DNA from: Clostridium sp. K13
GTDB lineage: Bacteria > Bacillota > Clostridia > Clostridiales > Clostridiaceae
DNA length: 64,000 bases
NCBI RefSeq assembly: GCF_019734195.1
Contig: NZ_JAASHM010000012.1
Location: 1 to 64,000 of the forward strand
Direction: 5' to 3'
Position 1 is the stretch's first letter; every line of letters begins with the position of its first letter. Below the pieces are notes generated by a model. It ran no database searches, was not told where the DNA came from, and saw only the letters and a list, made by a program, of their open reading frames with translations. The translations under genes were made by a program, and so were the position numbers. Of this stretch, positions 8,579 through 17,435 are shown piece by piece.

Positions 8579-9991
8579 ATGGAGAGATATAGTATTGAGT
8601 TTAATGATTATGAACCTAAATATATTCAAATTGCAGATAATATAAAAAGATTAATAAATTCAAATGTTATAAAGGATGGAGATAAGTTACCACCAATAAG
8701 GAGTTTAGCTAAGGAGTTAAAAGTAAACAACGTTACAATAGTAAGTTGCTACGATAAGCTTGTAAGTGAAGGATATGCTTATCAAAAGATGGGATCAGGA
8801 ACATATGCTAAGAAGAGAGAAATTACTGATCATTTTAGAAAAGAGTACTCTAAGGAAATTAAGTTAATAAAAAATAATTATGATGGAAATATAATTGATT
8901 TTACAGGTGAAAGTTCTAGAAAAGTTAATTTTCCTATAAATGAATTTAAAAAGGTAATAAATGAGGTTTTAGATAGAGATGGTGCAGATGCCTTAATTAG
9001 GGAAGAGCCTTTTGGATATACAAAGCTTAGAGAAACTATAAATGAAGTCTTTTGGAGAAGTTCATTAAATATAGAGAACTTATTAATAGTATCAGGAGCA
9101 CAACAAGGTATAGATATTGCATCTAAAGCAATATTAAATATTAATGATAATGTTATTGTTGAAAAACCAACTTATGCAGGTGCATTATCCGTATTTAAGT
9201 TTAGAAGAGCTAATGTATTTGAAATGCCTGTAGAAGAGGATGGCATAAATATAAAAAAACTTGAAGATATATTAAAGAAAAATAAAATAAAGTGTTTTTA
9301 TACTATGAGTTATTTTCAAAACCCAACAGGAATTAGTTATAGCTTAGAGAAGAAACTTAAAATATTAGAACTGGCTGAAAAATATGATTTTTATATAATA
9401 GAGGATGATTATTTGTCAGAGTTAATATTTGATGATAATATAAAACACGAGCCTTTTAAGGTTTTAGATAAAAATGATAGAGTAATTTATATAAAGAGTT
9501 TTTCAAAAATATTCTTACCGGGTATAAGACTTGGGTATATTATATGTCCTGAAAATTTTAGAGAAAGTATTCAAAACTCAAAAATTAATACAGATATTGC
9601 AACATCAACATTAATGCAAAGAGCTTTAGAGATTTATATTAAAGAGGGCTATTGGATTGAATATATAGAAAATCTTAGAAATGAATATATAAAGAGATAT
9701 GAGTTAATGAAAAAGCTAATTAATGAAAAGCTTAAAAAATATATAGTATTTTTTGATCCAAAAGGTGGGTTAAGCTTTTATTTAAATATTAAAGATAAAG
9801 AAATAAAATCTAAGGAATTGTTTTATAAGCTTAAATGTAAAAATGTTTATATTACTCCAGGAACATTGTTTTATAAGGGATCAAATCTTGGAGAGCAATA
9901 TTTTAAGGTAAGTTTTTCTCAAGTTAATGAAGAAGAAATAATAAGCGGAATTGATATAATTAAGGAGGAGCTAGAGAAATGGCATATATAA
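8579..9991 (+). CDS. MocR/PdxR-type GntR regulator with aminotransferase domain
   Basis: This 470-aa fusion has a GntR winged-helix DNA-binding domain at residues 10-75 (LPPIRSLAKELKVNNVTI) and a class I aminotransferase-fold domain from about 110 to the end, with the PLP-binding lysine K310 in SFSK. Such regulators sense PLP or an amine and control vitamin B6, GABA or related genes. No pdxST or gabT is nearby, so the target is unknown. The ribosome site GAGGG (8571-8575) is unusually close to the ATG, hinting at weak translation. The last 13 bp overlap the next gene, whose AAGGAGG (9962-9968) lies inside this frame. Confidence 0.9.
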   Translation: MERYSIEFNDYEPKYIQIADNIKRLINSNVIKDGDKLPPIRSLAKELKVNNVTIVSCYDKLVSEGYAYQKMGSGTYAKKREITDHFRKEYSKEIKLIKNNYDGNIIDFTGESSRKVNFPINEFKKVINEVLDRDGADALIREEPFGYTKLRETINEVFWRSSLNIENLLIVSGAQQGIDIASKAILNINDNVIVEKPTYAGALSVFKFRRANVFEMPVEEDGINIKKLEDILKKNKIKCFYTMSYFQNPTGISYSLEKKLKILELAEKYDFYIIEDDYLSELIFDDNIKHEPFKVLDKNDRVIYIKSFSKIFLPGIRLGYIICPENFRESIQNSKINTDIATSTLMQRALEIYIKEGYWIEYIENLRNEYIKRYELMKKLINEKLKKYIVFFDPKGGLSFYLNIKDKEIKSKELFYKLKCKNVYITPGTLFYKGSNLGEQYFKVSFSQVNEEEIISGIDIIKEELEKWHI

Positions 9992-10626
9992 CGATAAGAG
10001 AATATGGAGAAGATAGCTTTATTGAAAAGAAATCAGAGTTTATTGGATATGCAAAAAGAGTTGAAAATGAAGAAGAGGCCAAAGCATTTGTAGCTGAAAT
10101 AAAATCAAAACATAAACAAGCAAGACATAATTGTTGGGGATATGTTATTGGTGAAAATATGGGTATTCAAAGATATAGTGATGATGGAGAGCCTCAAGGA
10201 ACAGCGGGGATTCCAATTTTAGAAGTAATGAAAAAATCAAATATAACAGATTGTGCAGTTGTTGTAACAAGATATTTTGGTGGCATATTATTAGGGGCTG
10301 GAGGCTTAACAAGAGCTTATACTAAAGGTGCTTCTATTGCATTAAAGGCAGGAGGAGTAGTAGAAAAGGTTCAAGGTGTTAAGGTATCACTTACTTTAGA
10401 GTATGACATGATAGGAAAAGTTCAATATTTTTGCGGACAAAATAATTGGCATATTGAGGATACTGAATATACAGATAAAGTTATAATACATATACTTGCG
10501 GAAATTTCTGTAGCAGAAGAAATAGAAAAAGAAGCTATAGAAGCAAGTAATGGAAAGATAATAGTTGAAAAAAGTGAGCCAGAGTTATATTTTAAAGAAG
10601 AAAACAGATTATATAGTATAATATAA
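9979..10626 (+). CDS. YigZ/IMPACT family protein (UPF0029)
   Basis: This 215-aa protein has an N-terminal IMPACT domain with RHNCWGY, YSDDGEPQGTAG and TRYFGGILLGAGGL, and a C-terminal DUF1949-like ferredoxin-fold domain. Length and layout match bacterial YigZ/YvyE proteins. The eukaryotic relative regulates translation through GCN1; the bacterial role is unsettled. It starts inside the regulator gene (13-bp overlap) with a consensus ribosome site, so its synthesis is coupled to the MocR-type protein. It may simply be a co-transcribed housekeeping gene rather than the regulator's target. Confidence 0.9.
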   Translation: MAYITIREYGEDSFIEKKSEFIGYAKRVENEEEAKAFVAEIKSKHKQARHNCWGYVIGENMGIQRYSDDGEPQGTAGIPILEVMKKSNITDCAVVVTRYFGGILLGAGGLTRAYTKGASIALKAGGVVEKVQGVKVSLTLEYDMIGKVQYFCGQNNWHIEDTEYTDKVIIHILAEISVAEEIEKEAIEASNGKIIVEKSEPELYFKEENRLYSII

Positions 10627-10727
10627 TTTATTATAAAGAAAATTATTATAAAACAAGTTAATCATTTTAATTCGTCCATATAAGTTTGATTCATAAAATT
10701 AAATTTTGAATCTCATTTAAGACAAAA

Positions 10728-10756
10728 TTGTTAAATAATTTTCATTATGGTATAAT
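10728..10756 (+). promoter_or_regulatory. Putative sigma-A promoter of yebC
   Basis: TTGTTA (10728-10733) and a perfect TATAAT (10751-10756) are separated by 17 bp, about 50 bp before the yebC start codon. Confidence 0.6.
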
Positions 10757-10804
10757 ATAAAAGATTTTTATTAATAGATTTGAAAGATTTAGGAGGATGA
10801 AATA

Positions 10805-11545
10805 ATGTCAGGACATTCAAAATGGCATAATATACAAAACAAAAAAGGTAAAGCTGATGCAAAAAGAGGGAAAATCTTTACTAAAATCGGTAGAGAATTA
10901 ATGATAGCTGTTAAAAATGGAGGTCCGGATCCTGATAACAACCCTAAATTAAGAGATGCAATAGCAAAAGCAAAGGCATCAAACATGCCAAATGATACAG
11001 TACAAAGATCAATAAAGAAAGCTTCAGGAGAATTAGGAGCAGTAGATTATGAAAGAATAGTTTATGAAGGATATGGACCATCAGGTGTTGCTGTTATAGT
11101 TGATACTTTAACTGACAATAAAAATAGATCAGCAGGTAATGTAAGAAGTGCTTTCACTAAAGGTGGCGGAAATATGGGAACTACAGGTTGTGTAGGATTC
11201 ATGTTCCAAGAAAAAGGTGAAATTGTTATAGAAAAGGGAGACCTTGATGAAGAAGAATTAATGATGATGGCTTTAGATGCTGGAGCTGAAGACTTCAACA
11301 GTGATGAAGAAGAAGTATTCATAATCACAACTGCACCAGAAGATTTTGGTACAGTAAGAGAAGTTTTAGAAGCTGAAGGATTAGAATTCTTAGAAGCAGC
11401 AGTTAAGATGATTCCAGATACATACACTGAAATTGATGAAGATGCAGCTAAGAAGTTCCAAAAAATGTTAGATTTACTTGAAGATGATGATGATGTTCAA
11501 GAAGTTTACCACAATGCTGAATTCCCAGAAGGATGGGATGAATAA
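10805..11545 (+). CDS. yebC: YebC/PmpR family protein
   Basis: This 246-aa TACO1/YebC family protein starts with the family signature [19 protein letters not shown] and has the conserved [10 protein letters not shown] and GCVGFMF motifs. Recent work on the family links it to relief of ribosome stalling; older reports describe DNA-binding regulation. The length is standard. AGGAGGA precedes the ATG, a consensus promoter lies upstream, and a terminator follows. The acidic C-terminus (LLEDDDDVQ) is typical. Confidence 0.95.
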   Translation: MSGHSKWHNIQNKKGKADAKRGKIFTKIGRELMIAVKNGGPDPDNNPKLRDAIAKAKASNMPNDTVQRSIKKASGELGAVDYERIVYEGYGPSGVAVIVDTLTDNKNRSAGNVRSAFTKGGGNMGTTGCVGFMFQEKGEIVIEKGDLDEEELMMMALDAGAEDFNSDEEEVFIITTAPEDFGTVREVLEAEGLEFLEAAVKMIPDTYTEIDEDAAKKFQKMLDLLEDDDDVQEVYHNAEFPEGWDE

Positions 11546-11588
11546 TTTATTTTTATAAAAAATATTATTATTTAAATATATAATCGTT

Positions 11589-11639
11589 AAAAAATTAGTT
11601 CATAATAATGTTAAATATTATTATAGAGCTAATTTTTTT
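11589..11639 (+). terminator. Terminator after yebC
   Basis: AAAAAATTAG (11589-11598) and CTAATTTTTTT, plus inner ATAATAAT/ATTATTAT, form a long stem ending in a T run. Confidence 0.75.
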
Positions 11640-11682
11640 ATATTTAAATATATGTAAATTTAGAAAATATTAAAAAATATAT

Positions 11683-11731
11683 ACGAATATTTCAAAAGGT
11701 ATTGCAAAAAAATGTTCGTGTATTGTAAAAT
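11683..11731 (+). promoter_or_regulatory. Promoter with GTTCG/CGAA boxes before the 5'-nucleotidase
   Basis: TTGCAA (11702-11707) and TAAAAT (11726-11731) form a plausible promoter with an 18-bp spacer. AATGTTCGTG (11711-11720) lies in the spacer, and ACGAAT (11683-11688) lies upstream in the opposite orientation. CGAAC/GTTCG words are rare in this AT-rich sequence. The arrangement resembles Firmicute PurR boxes, an assignment that is inference. Confidence 0.4.
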
Positions 11732-11788
11732 TCTTAATATACAAAAGACATAGGGCTATTTGTCTTGAATATTTTAAGGGGGACAAAA

Positions 11789-13954
11789 ATGTTAAAAAAT
11801 AAAGGTAAATTAATTGCGATTATAACTACACTTACTATTAGTGCTGGATTAATAACACCAGTAAAAATAGTTAAAGCAGATGAAATTAATGTTGAAGTAG
11901 TTCAAAATATTGAAAATGGAATTTTAAGTGAAGAGGAAAATAGCGATAGTAAATCTTCAAATAAAGTTGTAGAAATCTTAAGCTTTAATGATTTTCACGG
12001 AAATGTATTAGAAAGTGGAAAAAATATTGGAGCTGCAAAGTTAACAGGCATTATAAAAGAATATCAAAAAAGAGATGAAGCAAGTGATACATATGGGGTA
12101 GCCACAGTTTCAGGTGGTGATATATATCAAGGAACAGCAATTTCGAACATATTGGCAGGAGAACCTGTTAGTAAAATGCTTGAAGAAATTGGAATAGTAG
12201 CATCTGCTATAGGTAATCATGAGTATGATTGGGGTTCAGATAAAATAAAACCATGGGCAGAGGAAGCAGGATTTAAGTTTGTAGCTGCAAATTTAATTGA
12301 TGAAACTACTGGAGTAGCACCAGAATATGCAGAGCCTTATGTAATGACTAATGTTGATGGAATTAACATTGCTTTTATAGGTATTGCAACACCAGAAACA
12401 TTAACAAGTACAAAAGCAGAAAATGTTGTAGGATTAAAATTCTTAGACATAGTTGAAACAATTGATAAGTATTCAGAGATTGTTAGAGCTGAAGGTGCAG
12501 ATATAGTAGTTGCATTAACTCACTCACCAGCTTTAGAAAATAGTGATGGAAGTATAACTGGTGAAGCAGCAGAAATAGCGAAAAATGCTGCTGATGTTGA
12601 TGCGGTAGTTGCTGCACATAATCATAAGTTTGTTGATGGATTTGTAAATAATAATAATACTGGAAAAGATGTACCAGTTGTTCAAGCAGGATATAATGGT
12701 AGAGGATTATCAGTAATTACATTTACCTTTGATGAGAATGAGGAAATATTAGATGTAGAGGCTAATACTAGACAGTTTTATGCTGAAAGTAGTACAAATG
12801 AATTTCCTATAGATAAAAATGTTGAAGAAACTATAGCTAAATATAATGAACAATTAGCACCAACATTATTAACAGAAGTAACAGAATTAAAATTTGATTT
12901 AGATCACGATAGATATGCAGGGGTTACACCTCTTGGGGTAACAGTTGCAGAGGCAATGAGACAAGAGGGTGGAACACAAGTAGCAATTGCTAATGGTGGT
13001 GGAATTAGAGCACCTTTAACAAAAGGAACATTAACTCTTGGAGATATGTATACAATATTACCATTTGATAATAATGTAGTTACAATGAAAGTAACAGGAG
13101 CTAAATTAAAAGAGTTAATTCAACATGGAATCAATCCAGATGGATTTGGATGGGGGCAATATTCAGGTTTAACAGTATGGTATGATTCAGAAACTGATGA
13201 AATAACTTCAATGAGATTATCAGATGGAACTAAAGTTGAAGAAGATAAGTATTATACTTTAACAAGTATTGATTTCTTAATGACTGGTGGAGATAGTTAT
13301 AACTTTGATGGTCATATTGATCCTGTTATTATTGGAGAAATGAGAGATATTGTTATTAATCAATGGGAAAATGGTATTGATAAGTTAAACTATAATTTAT
13401 TAATTGATGGTGAAGATACAGCAGTTATTCCAGAAGCTATGTCAGGTATTATAGATACAACTATAGTTACATTAATAAATGGTGACGGAAGTTATGAAAG
13501 TCCATTAGAAATGAAAATTAATGATGTTGAAATTAATAAGATAAAATCTTTCTTAAATAACTTAAAGCAATTAGGTAATATAGAAATTGAAACAGAAGAA
13601 AATGGTGAATATACAGTATTCAAAATAAAGATTTCATTAGCTGATAAATCACTAGAAAATCTTTATATTACATTTAATGTAGATAATACATTAGTAGAAA
13701 TCATAGAAGCAGTAAATGAATTAAAAGAAAATAACTCAGTTGATCCTAATCCAGAAGAAACTCCAGAAATAAAGCCAGAAGTAGTTCCTGGTGGAAGTGG
13801 AAATGAAAATAATGCAGGAAGTAATAATACTGAAGGGGTTGATAAATTACCACAAACTGGGGCACCAATATCTTCTGCTCAAGTTGTATTTATAGCATTA
13901 GTTATAACAACAATTGGATTTGTAGTTCTTAAGAAAAAAGAGAATGTTGCATAA
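11789..13954 (+). CDS. Wall-anchored 5'-nucleotidase / 2',3'-cyclic nucleotide phosphodiesterase
   Basis: This 721-aa secreted enzyme dephosphorylates extracellular nucleotides to nucleosides. A signal peptide (MLKNKGKLIAIITTLTISAG, cut near VKA) is followed by a calcineurin-like metallophosphatase domain with NDFHGN, GGDIYQG, GNHEYDWG, THSP and HNHK metal motifs. The 5'-nucleotidase C-terminal domain follows (NGGGIRAPLTKG, YTILPFDN). After a spacer come LPQTG, a membrane helix and KKKE, a sortase signal. A TTG at 11765 is in frame, but the ATG at 11789 follows AAGGGGGA and starts the signal peptide sensibly. The next gene encodes a nucleoside-type lipoprotein under a guanine riboswitch, supporting a purine-scavenging role. 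Confidence 0.93.
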   Translation: MLKNKGKLIAIITTLTISAGLITPVKIVKADEINVEVVQNIENGILSEEENSDSKSSNKVVEILSFNDFHGNVLESGKNIGAAKLTGIIKEYQKRDEASDTYGVATVSGGDIYQGTAISNILAGEPVSKMLEEIGIVASAIGNHEYDWGSDKIKPWAEEAGFKFVAANLIDETTGVAPEYAEPYVMTNVDGINIAFIGIATPETLTSTKAENVVGLKFLDIVETIDKYSEIVRAEGADIVVALTHSPALENSDGSITGEAAEIAKNAADVDAVVAAHNHKFVDGFVNNNNTGKDVPVVQAGYNGRGLSVITFTFDENEEILDVEANTRQFYAESSTNEFPIDKNVEETIAKYNEQLAPTLLTEVTELKFDLDHDRYAGVTPLGVTVAEAMRQEGGTQVAIANGGGIRAPLTKGTLTLGDMYTILPFDNNVVTMKVTGAKLKELIQHGINPDGFGWGQYSGLTVWYDSETDEITSMRLSDGTKVEEDKYYTLTSIDFLMTGGDSYNFDGHIDPVIIGEMRDIVINQWENGIDKLNYNLLIDGEDTAVIPEAMSGIIDTTIVTLINGDGSYESPLEMKINDVEINKIKSFLNNLKQLGNIEIETEENGEYTVFKIKISLADKSLENLYITFNVDNTLVEIIEAVNELKENNSVDPNPEETPEIKPEVVPGGSGNENNAGSNNTEGVDKLPQTGAPISSAQVVFIALVITTIGFVVLKKKENVA

Positions 13955-14004
13955 AATAAGGTTATATATTATTAAAAAATATTTTTTTATAATAAGCAAT
14001 AAGT

Positions 14005-14036
14005 AAAGGAGCATATCAAATTGATATGTTCCTTTT
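14005..14036 (+). terminator. Terminator after the 5'-nucleotidase
   Basis: AAAGGAGCATATCAA (14005-14019) pairs with TTGATATGTTCCTTT (14021-14035) with one G-U pair, followed by TTG. Confidence 0.7.
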
Positions 14037-14113
14037 GTATATATAATTTTTGTTAAGTAAGCGAATTATTTTAAAATAATACATAAAAAAGTTCGAAAAA
14101 TAAAGAAAAAATG

Positions 14114-14142
14114 TTGAAATTACGAATTATATAATATATAAT
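14114..14142 (+). promoter_or_regulatory. Promoter upstream of the guanine riboswitch
   Basis: TTGAAA (14114-14119) and TATAAT (14137-14142) are separated by 17 bp, 40 bp before the aptamer. ACGAAT (14122-14127) lies in the spacer and GTTCGA at 14091-14096 just upstream, echoing the boxes before the 5'-nucleotidase. Confidence 0.65.
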
Positions 14143-14181
14143 GCTGAAAGGAGTTCGGATGGAACTTTAAAAATAAGAAAA

Positions 14182-14246
14182 ACTCATATAAATCCCTAAT
14201 AAGGTGGGATGTTTCTACAGGAAGCCTTAAATTTCTGGCTATGAGT
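14182..14246 (+). promoter_or_regulatory. Purine (guanine-type) riboswitch aptamer
   Basis: P1 is ACTCATA (14182-14188) with TATGAGT (14240-14246). P2 is ATCCC/GGGAT with loop TAATAAGGT. The junction contains the conserved TTTCTAC, and P3 has the loop GCCTTAAA. The ligand-reading position before TATGAGT is C (GGCTATGAG), which specifies guanine or hypoxanthine rather than adenine. The P2 stem is short. Downstream, AAACTTAATTAAGTTT (palindrome) and TGATATGT/ACATATTA could form an expression-platform hairpin, but no T run is seen. Confidence 0.88.
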
Positions 14247-14370
14247 GGACTTGATATGTATGAAGCCGTAAACTTAATTAAGTTTAAGACATATTAATTT
14301 CACTTAAAGTTAATATAAGTTTTCAGTTTTCATTATTGACAGTCAATATTCAATATAGGAGGAAATAATA

Positions 14371-15474
14371 ATGAAAAAGAAAGCAATTGCATTAGTAATT
14401 TCTACATTAATGCTAACTGGTTTAGTAGGATGCGGTTATAGTACAAGCGGTACTTCAAATGGAGGAGAAGAAGTAACTGTAGGAATGGTTACAGATGCAG
14501 GTACTATTGATGATAAATCATTTAATCAAGGTACATGGGAAGGTATTGAAGAGGCTGAAAAGGATCTAGGATTATCTGTTAAATATTTAAAACCGGCAGG
14601 AACTACTGAAGCCGATTATTTAACTGAAATTTCAAATTTTGTTGATAGTGATTTTAATATGATTATTACACCGGGATATAAATTTGAAACAGCAATAATG
14701 AAGGCACAAGAACAATATCCAAACATAAAATTTGTAATTCTTGATGGAAGTCCAAATAATGGTAAAGAAGGGGCAGAATTAGAAGCAAAAGTTGGAGAAA
14801 ATACTGTTTCGATATATTTTGCTGAGGAGCAATCAGGATTCTTAGCCGGTGTTGCAACTGCTTTAGAATTAAAAGATGGCGAGTTAGGATTCATTGGAGG
14901 AATGGAAATTCCAGCAGTTCAAAGATTTAACTGGGGATTCCAACAAGGTGTTAAATATGCTAATGAAAACCTTGGAACTAATATGAATATAAATCCAGAA
15001 AACGTAGTTTATGAGGGTTCCTTTGATAATGTTGCAGCAGGACAACAAATTGCAGCTCAAATGTATGGAAGAGGTGTAAAGGCAATATTTACTGCAGCAG
15101 CTGGTGTTGGTATTGGAGCTATTAATGAAGCTAAGACAAGAACTATGAATGGCGAAGAAGTATGGATAGTTGGAGTTGATGTTGATCAATATGCAGATGG
15201 TATATATGATGAGAAAAATAATAAATCAATTATTTTAACTTCTGCAACTAAAAAGCTCAATCAAGTTTCTTATGATATGATTAAAGCAGCAGTAGAAGGA
15301 AATTTCCCAGGTGGAGAGACTTTAATATTTGATGCTTCAAATGATGGAGTTGGTCTTCCAGAAGAAAATCCAAATTTAAGTGAAGAAACAGTTAACAAAG
15401 TTAATGAAGTTTTAGAAATGATTAAAAATGGTGATATAGTTGTTAGTAATGAACAAGGAGATTTAATAAAGTAA
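14371..15474 (+). CDS. BMP-family nucleoside-type substrate-binding lipoprotein
   Basis: This 367-aa lipoprotein of the BMP/PnrA/TmpC family has a lipobox with Cys21 (LVGCG). The family signature VTDAGTIDDKSFNQGTWEGI follows, and the C-terminal half has VGVDVDQYADG. Family members bind purine nucleosides outside the membrane and hand them to an ABC importer. No ATPase or permease gene lies next to it, so the partner must be elsewhere. It is preceded by a guanine-type riboswitch, so expression should fall when guanine is plentiful. AGGAGG precedes the ATG and a strong terminator follows. Confidence 0.93.
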   Translation: MKKKAIALVISTLMLTGLVGCGYSTSGTSNGGEEVTVGMVTDAGTIDDKSFNQGTWEGIEEAEKDLGLSVKYLKPAGTTEADYLTEISNFVDSDFNMIITPGYKFETAIMKAQEQYPNIKFVILDGSPNNGKEGAELEAKVGENTVSIYFAEEQSGFLAGVATALELKDGELGFIGGMEIPAVQRFNWGFQQGVKYANENLGTNMNINPENVVYEGSFDNVAAGQQIAAQMYGRGVKAIFTAAAGVGIGAINEAKTRTMNGEEVWIVGVDVDQYADGIYDEKNNKSIILTSATKKLNQVSYDMIKAAVEGNFPGGETLIFDASNDGVGLPEENPNLSEETVNKVNEVLEMIKNGDIVVSNEQGDLIK

Positions 15475-15510
15475 TTTATTAGATACTTAATTATATAGTT
15501 TATAGAATTA

Positions 15511-15558
15511 AAGGTAGATAGTATTGAAGTTAAAAAATTATAACTATCTACCTTTTTA
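15511..15558 (+). terminator. Terminator after the BMP lipoprotein
   Basis: A perfect 12-bp stem, AAGGTAGATAGT (15511-15522) with ACTATCTACCTT (15543-15554), is followed by TTT. Confidence 0.85.
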
Positions 15559-15579
15559 TATGACAAAATACAACAAGTA

Positions 15580-15608
15580 TTGACAAAGTGAGTATATAAT
15601 GATAGCAT
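15580..15608 (+). promoter_or_regulatory. Putative promoter of the symporter leader
   Basis: A perfect TTGACA (15580-15585) is followed after 17 bp by TAGCAT (15603-15608). A TATAAT at 15595-15600 is too close to that -35 element to pair with it. One of these drives the structured leader that follows. Confidence 0.4.
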
Positions 15609-15614
15609 AAAGAA

Positions 15615-15791
15615 AAAAATCCCTTTAAATTGATTCGAGAAATCAGTAAGGAAGTTATAGTATGCTTATAAAATAATACTTTAGTCTTGAAATATTATTA
15701 TAATTATTATTGAGTAAGAGTTATTAAGAATAAGATTACGACAGTCTTCCTTTTATTAGGAAGACTTTTTTAGTTAATAAAAAGCATACTA
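15615..15791 (+). promoter_or_regulatory. Structured leader with terminator hairpin before the symporter
   Basis: TAGTATGCTT (15658-15667) is perfectly complementary to AAGCATACTA (15782-15791), so a 10-bp long-range helix could enclose a classic terminator. That terminator is AGTCTTCC (15743-15750) with GGAAGACT (15759-15766), then TTTTT. Smaller hairpins TGATT/AATCA (from 15631) and GTAA...TTAC (15714-15739) lie between. This is an attenuator or riboswitch-like layout. I could not match it to a T-box, lysine, glycine or other known class. Confidence 0.5.
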
Positions 15792-15852
15792 AAGCTAAAG
15801 CCTTAAGTAGTTATTTGAATTAGGGAATGAACTAATAAGGAGATTAAAACAA

Positions 15853-17226
15853 ATGAATAAGAAAATTAATAACAGTAACAAACTAGCCATAAAAATGGCA
15901 GTAGCTCTTATTTTAGGGTTAGTAGTAGGAATAGGATGTATAGTACTTAGAGAAAACTTAAATGCTAATGGAAATGGGCAGATATGGACAAGTATTAATA
16001 ATATATTATTCCAAGATATATCTCAAGAAGGAGCAACAAGTGCTTTAGGAATATTTTATATATTAGGTCAGCTATTTGTAAATTCACTTCAATTAGTAAT
16101 AGTACCAATGGTGTTTACATCAATAGCATTAGCAATGTGTAAAATAAGTGATACTAAAAAGCTTGGACGTATTTCTTACAAAACAATATTAGGATTTTTA
16201 TCAACATCAGTTTTTGCTTTAGCATTAGCAGGAGCAGTTGGATTTATAATTAAAAATCTAGGGTTATTTACTGCTAATGTAGATAATGTTACTGCACAAG
16301 CAGGGGTAGCAAGTTCTACAAATCCATTATTAATAATAGTAAAAGCAATTCCAAACAATATAACAGCAGCATTTTCTACAAATGGAAGTATTCTTGCAGT
16401 AGTTTTTGTTGCAGTAGTATTAGGTCTTTGCATAAATGCTTTAGGGGAAAAAATAAGAGTTTTGAAAACTTTATTGGAAGAAGTAAATTCAATTATAACT
16501 GTATTTTTAAGCTTTATAATCACAAAGTTTGGACCTGTAGCAATATTTGTATTAATTACTAGAACATTTGCCATATACGGGGTAGATAATTTAAAACCAG
16601 CGCTAGTATATGTAGTTACAACTGTATTTACGTTATTATTATTTTTAGTATTAGGGTATGCAGCATTTATTGCAATAGGAGCTAGACTTAATCCAATTAA
16701 GTTTGTAAAGAAAATAGGAAAGGTTGCTTTATTTGGATTCTCAACTTCATCTTCAGCAGCAACTTTACCTTTAAACACTAAAACTACAACTGAAGAATTA
16801 GGTGTTAGTGAAGATATAGCATCATTTATATTACCTCTTGGAATGACAATAAATATGAATGGAACAGCTATAATGCAGGTTATAGCAGCTATATTTATAG
16901 CAACAAGTGCAGGTTATGATGTAACAATTGGAAATATAGTAGTTATTTCATTATTAGCATTAATAGCATCTATTGGTACACCAGCAGCTCCTGGAGCAGG
17001 GGCAATAATACTGTTTACTGTTCTTACTGGAATGGGATATAATAATGATGCAGCAATACTTGCTTATTCATTAATACTTGCAATTAATAGACCAATAGAA
17101 ATGTTGGTAACTTCTCTAAATGTAGTAGGAGATGCAGCAACAAGTGTAGTAGTTGCAAAATCAGAAGGTATGCTAGATGAGAAAGTTTATAATAGTGAAA
17201 TAGATTTAAATAGTGAATTAGTATAA
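15853..17226 (+). CDS. Dicarboxylate/amino acid:cation symporter (DAACS family)
   Basis: This 457-aa membrane transporter couples Na+ or H+ to uptake of an acidic amino acid, dicarboxylate or similar solute. The serine-rich reentrant loop FGFSTSSSAATLP, the cation-site motif PLGMTINMNGTA and the second reentrant loop SIGTPAAPGAGA are all present. Multiple hydrophobic helices and length fit the GltP/TcyP/SstT superfamily. The substrate cannot be fixed from sequence. Expression is probably set by the 180-nt structured leader and its internal terminator. The gene is monocistronic, closed by a 12-bp terminator hairpin. Confidence 0.92.
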   Translation: MNKKINNSNKLAIKMAVALILGLVVGIGCIVLRENLNANGNGQIWTSINNILFQDISQEGATSALGIFYILGQLFVNSLQLVIVPMVFTSIALAMCKISDTKKLGRISYKTILGFLSTSVFALALAGAVGFIIKNLGLFTANVDNVTAQAGVASSTNPLLIIVKAIPNNITAAFSTNGSILAVVFVAVVLGLCINALGEKIRVLKTLLEEVNSIITVFLSFIITKFGPVAIFVLITRTFAIYGVDNLKPALVYVVTTVFTLLLFLVLGYAAFIAIGARLNPIKFVKKIGKVALFGFSTSSSAATLPLNTKTTTEELGVSEDIASFILPLGMTINMNGTAIMQVIAAIFIATSAGYDVTIGNIVVISLLALIASIGTPAAPGAGAIILFTVLTGMGYNNDAAILAYSLILAINRPIEMLVTSLNVVGDAATSVVVAKSEGMLDEKVYNSEIDLNSELV

Positions 17227-17236
17227 TAAAATTTGT

Positions 17237-17278
17237 AATAACAAGTTCTATAAAATATATGGAACTTGTTATTTTTAT
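17237..17278 (+). terminator. Terminator after the symporter
   Basis: AATAACAAGTTC (17237-17248) and GAACTTGTTATT (17262-17273) pair perfectly and run into TTTATTTT. Confidence 0.85.
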
Positions 17279-17435
17279 TTTAGGCGCTATTTAAATTAAT
17301 GTTGATATTAGGTAGTTATACATAATTTATGGATTATAATTCCAGGAAAAATGCAATAAAATTTATATAAATTTTGAAAATTAGGAATACTAGTATAGAA
17401 TTGTTGGAATTTCAAATTGAAACGAAGGTGATTTT

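Noticed and set aside
8180..8629. A 149-codon minus-strand frame across the amylase 3' end and the MocR start
   Set aside because: It covers two real genes and a hairpin, and its composition is that of antisense AT-rich sequence with no start signals.
15615..15791. A T-box leader before the symporter
   Set aside because: The conserved T-box bulge (GGTGG-type) and AG bulge sequences are not present.
16176..16778. A 200-codon open frame on the minus strand
   Set aside because: It lies inside the symporter gene in antisense, has no ribosome site and follows from the codon bias of the real gene.
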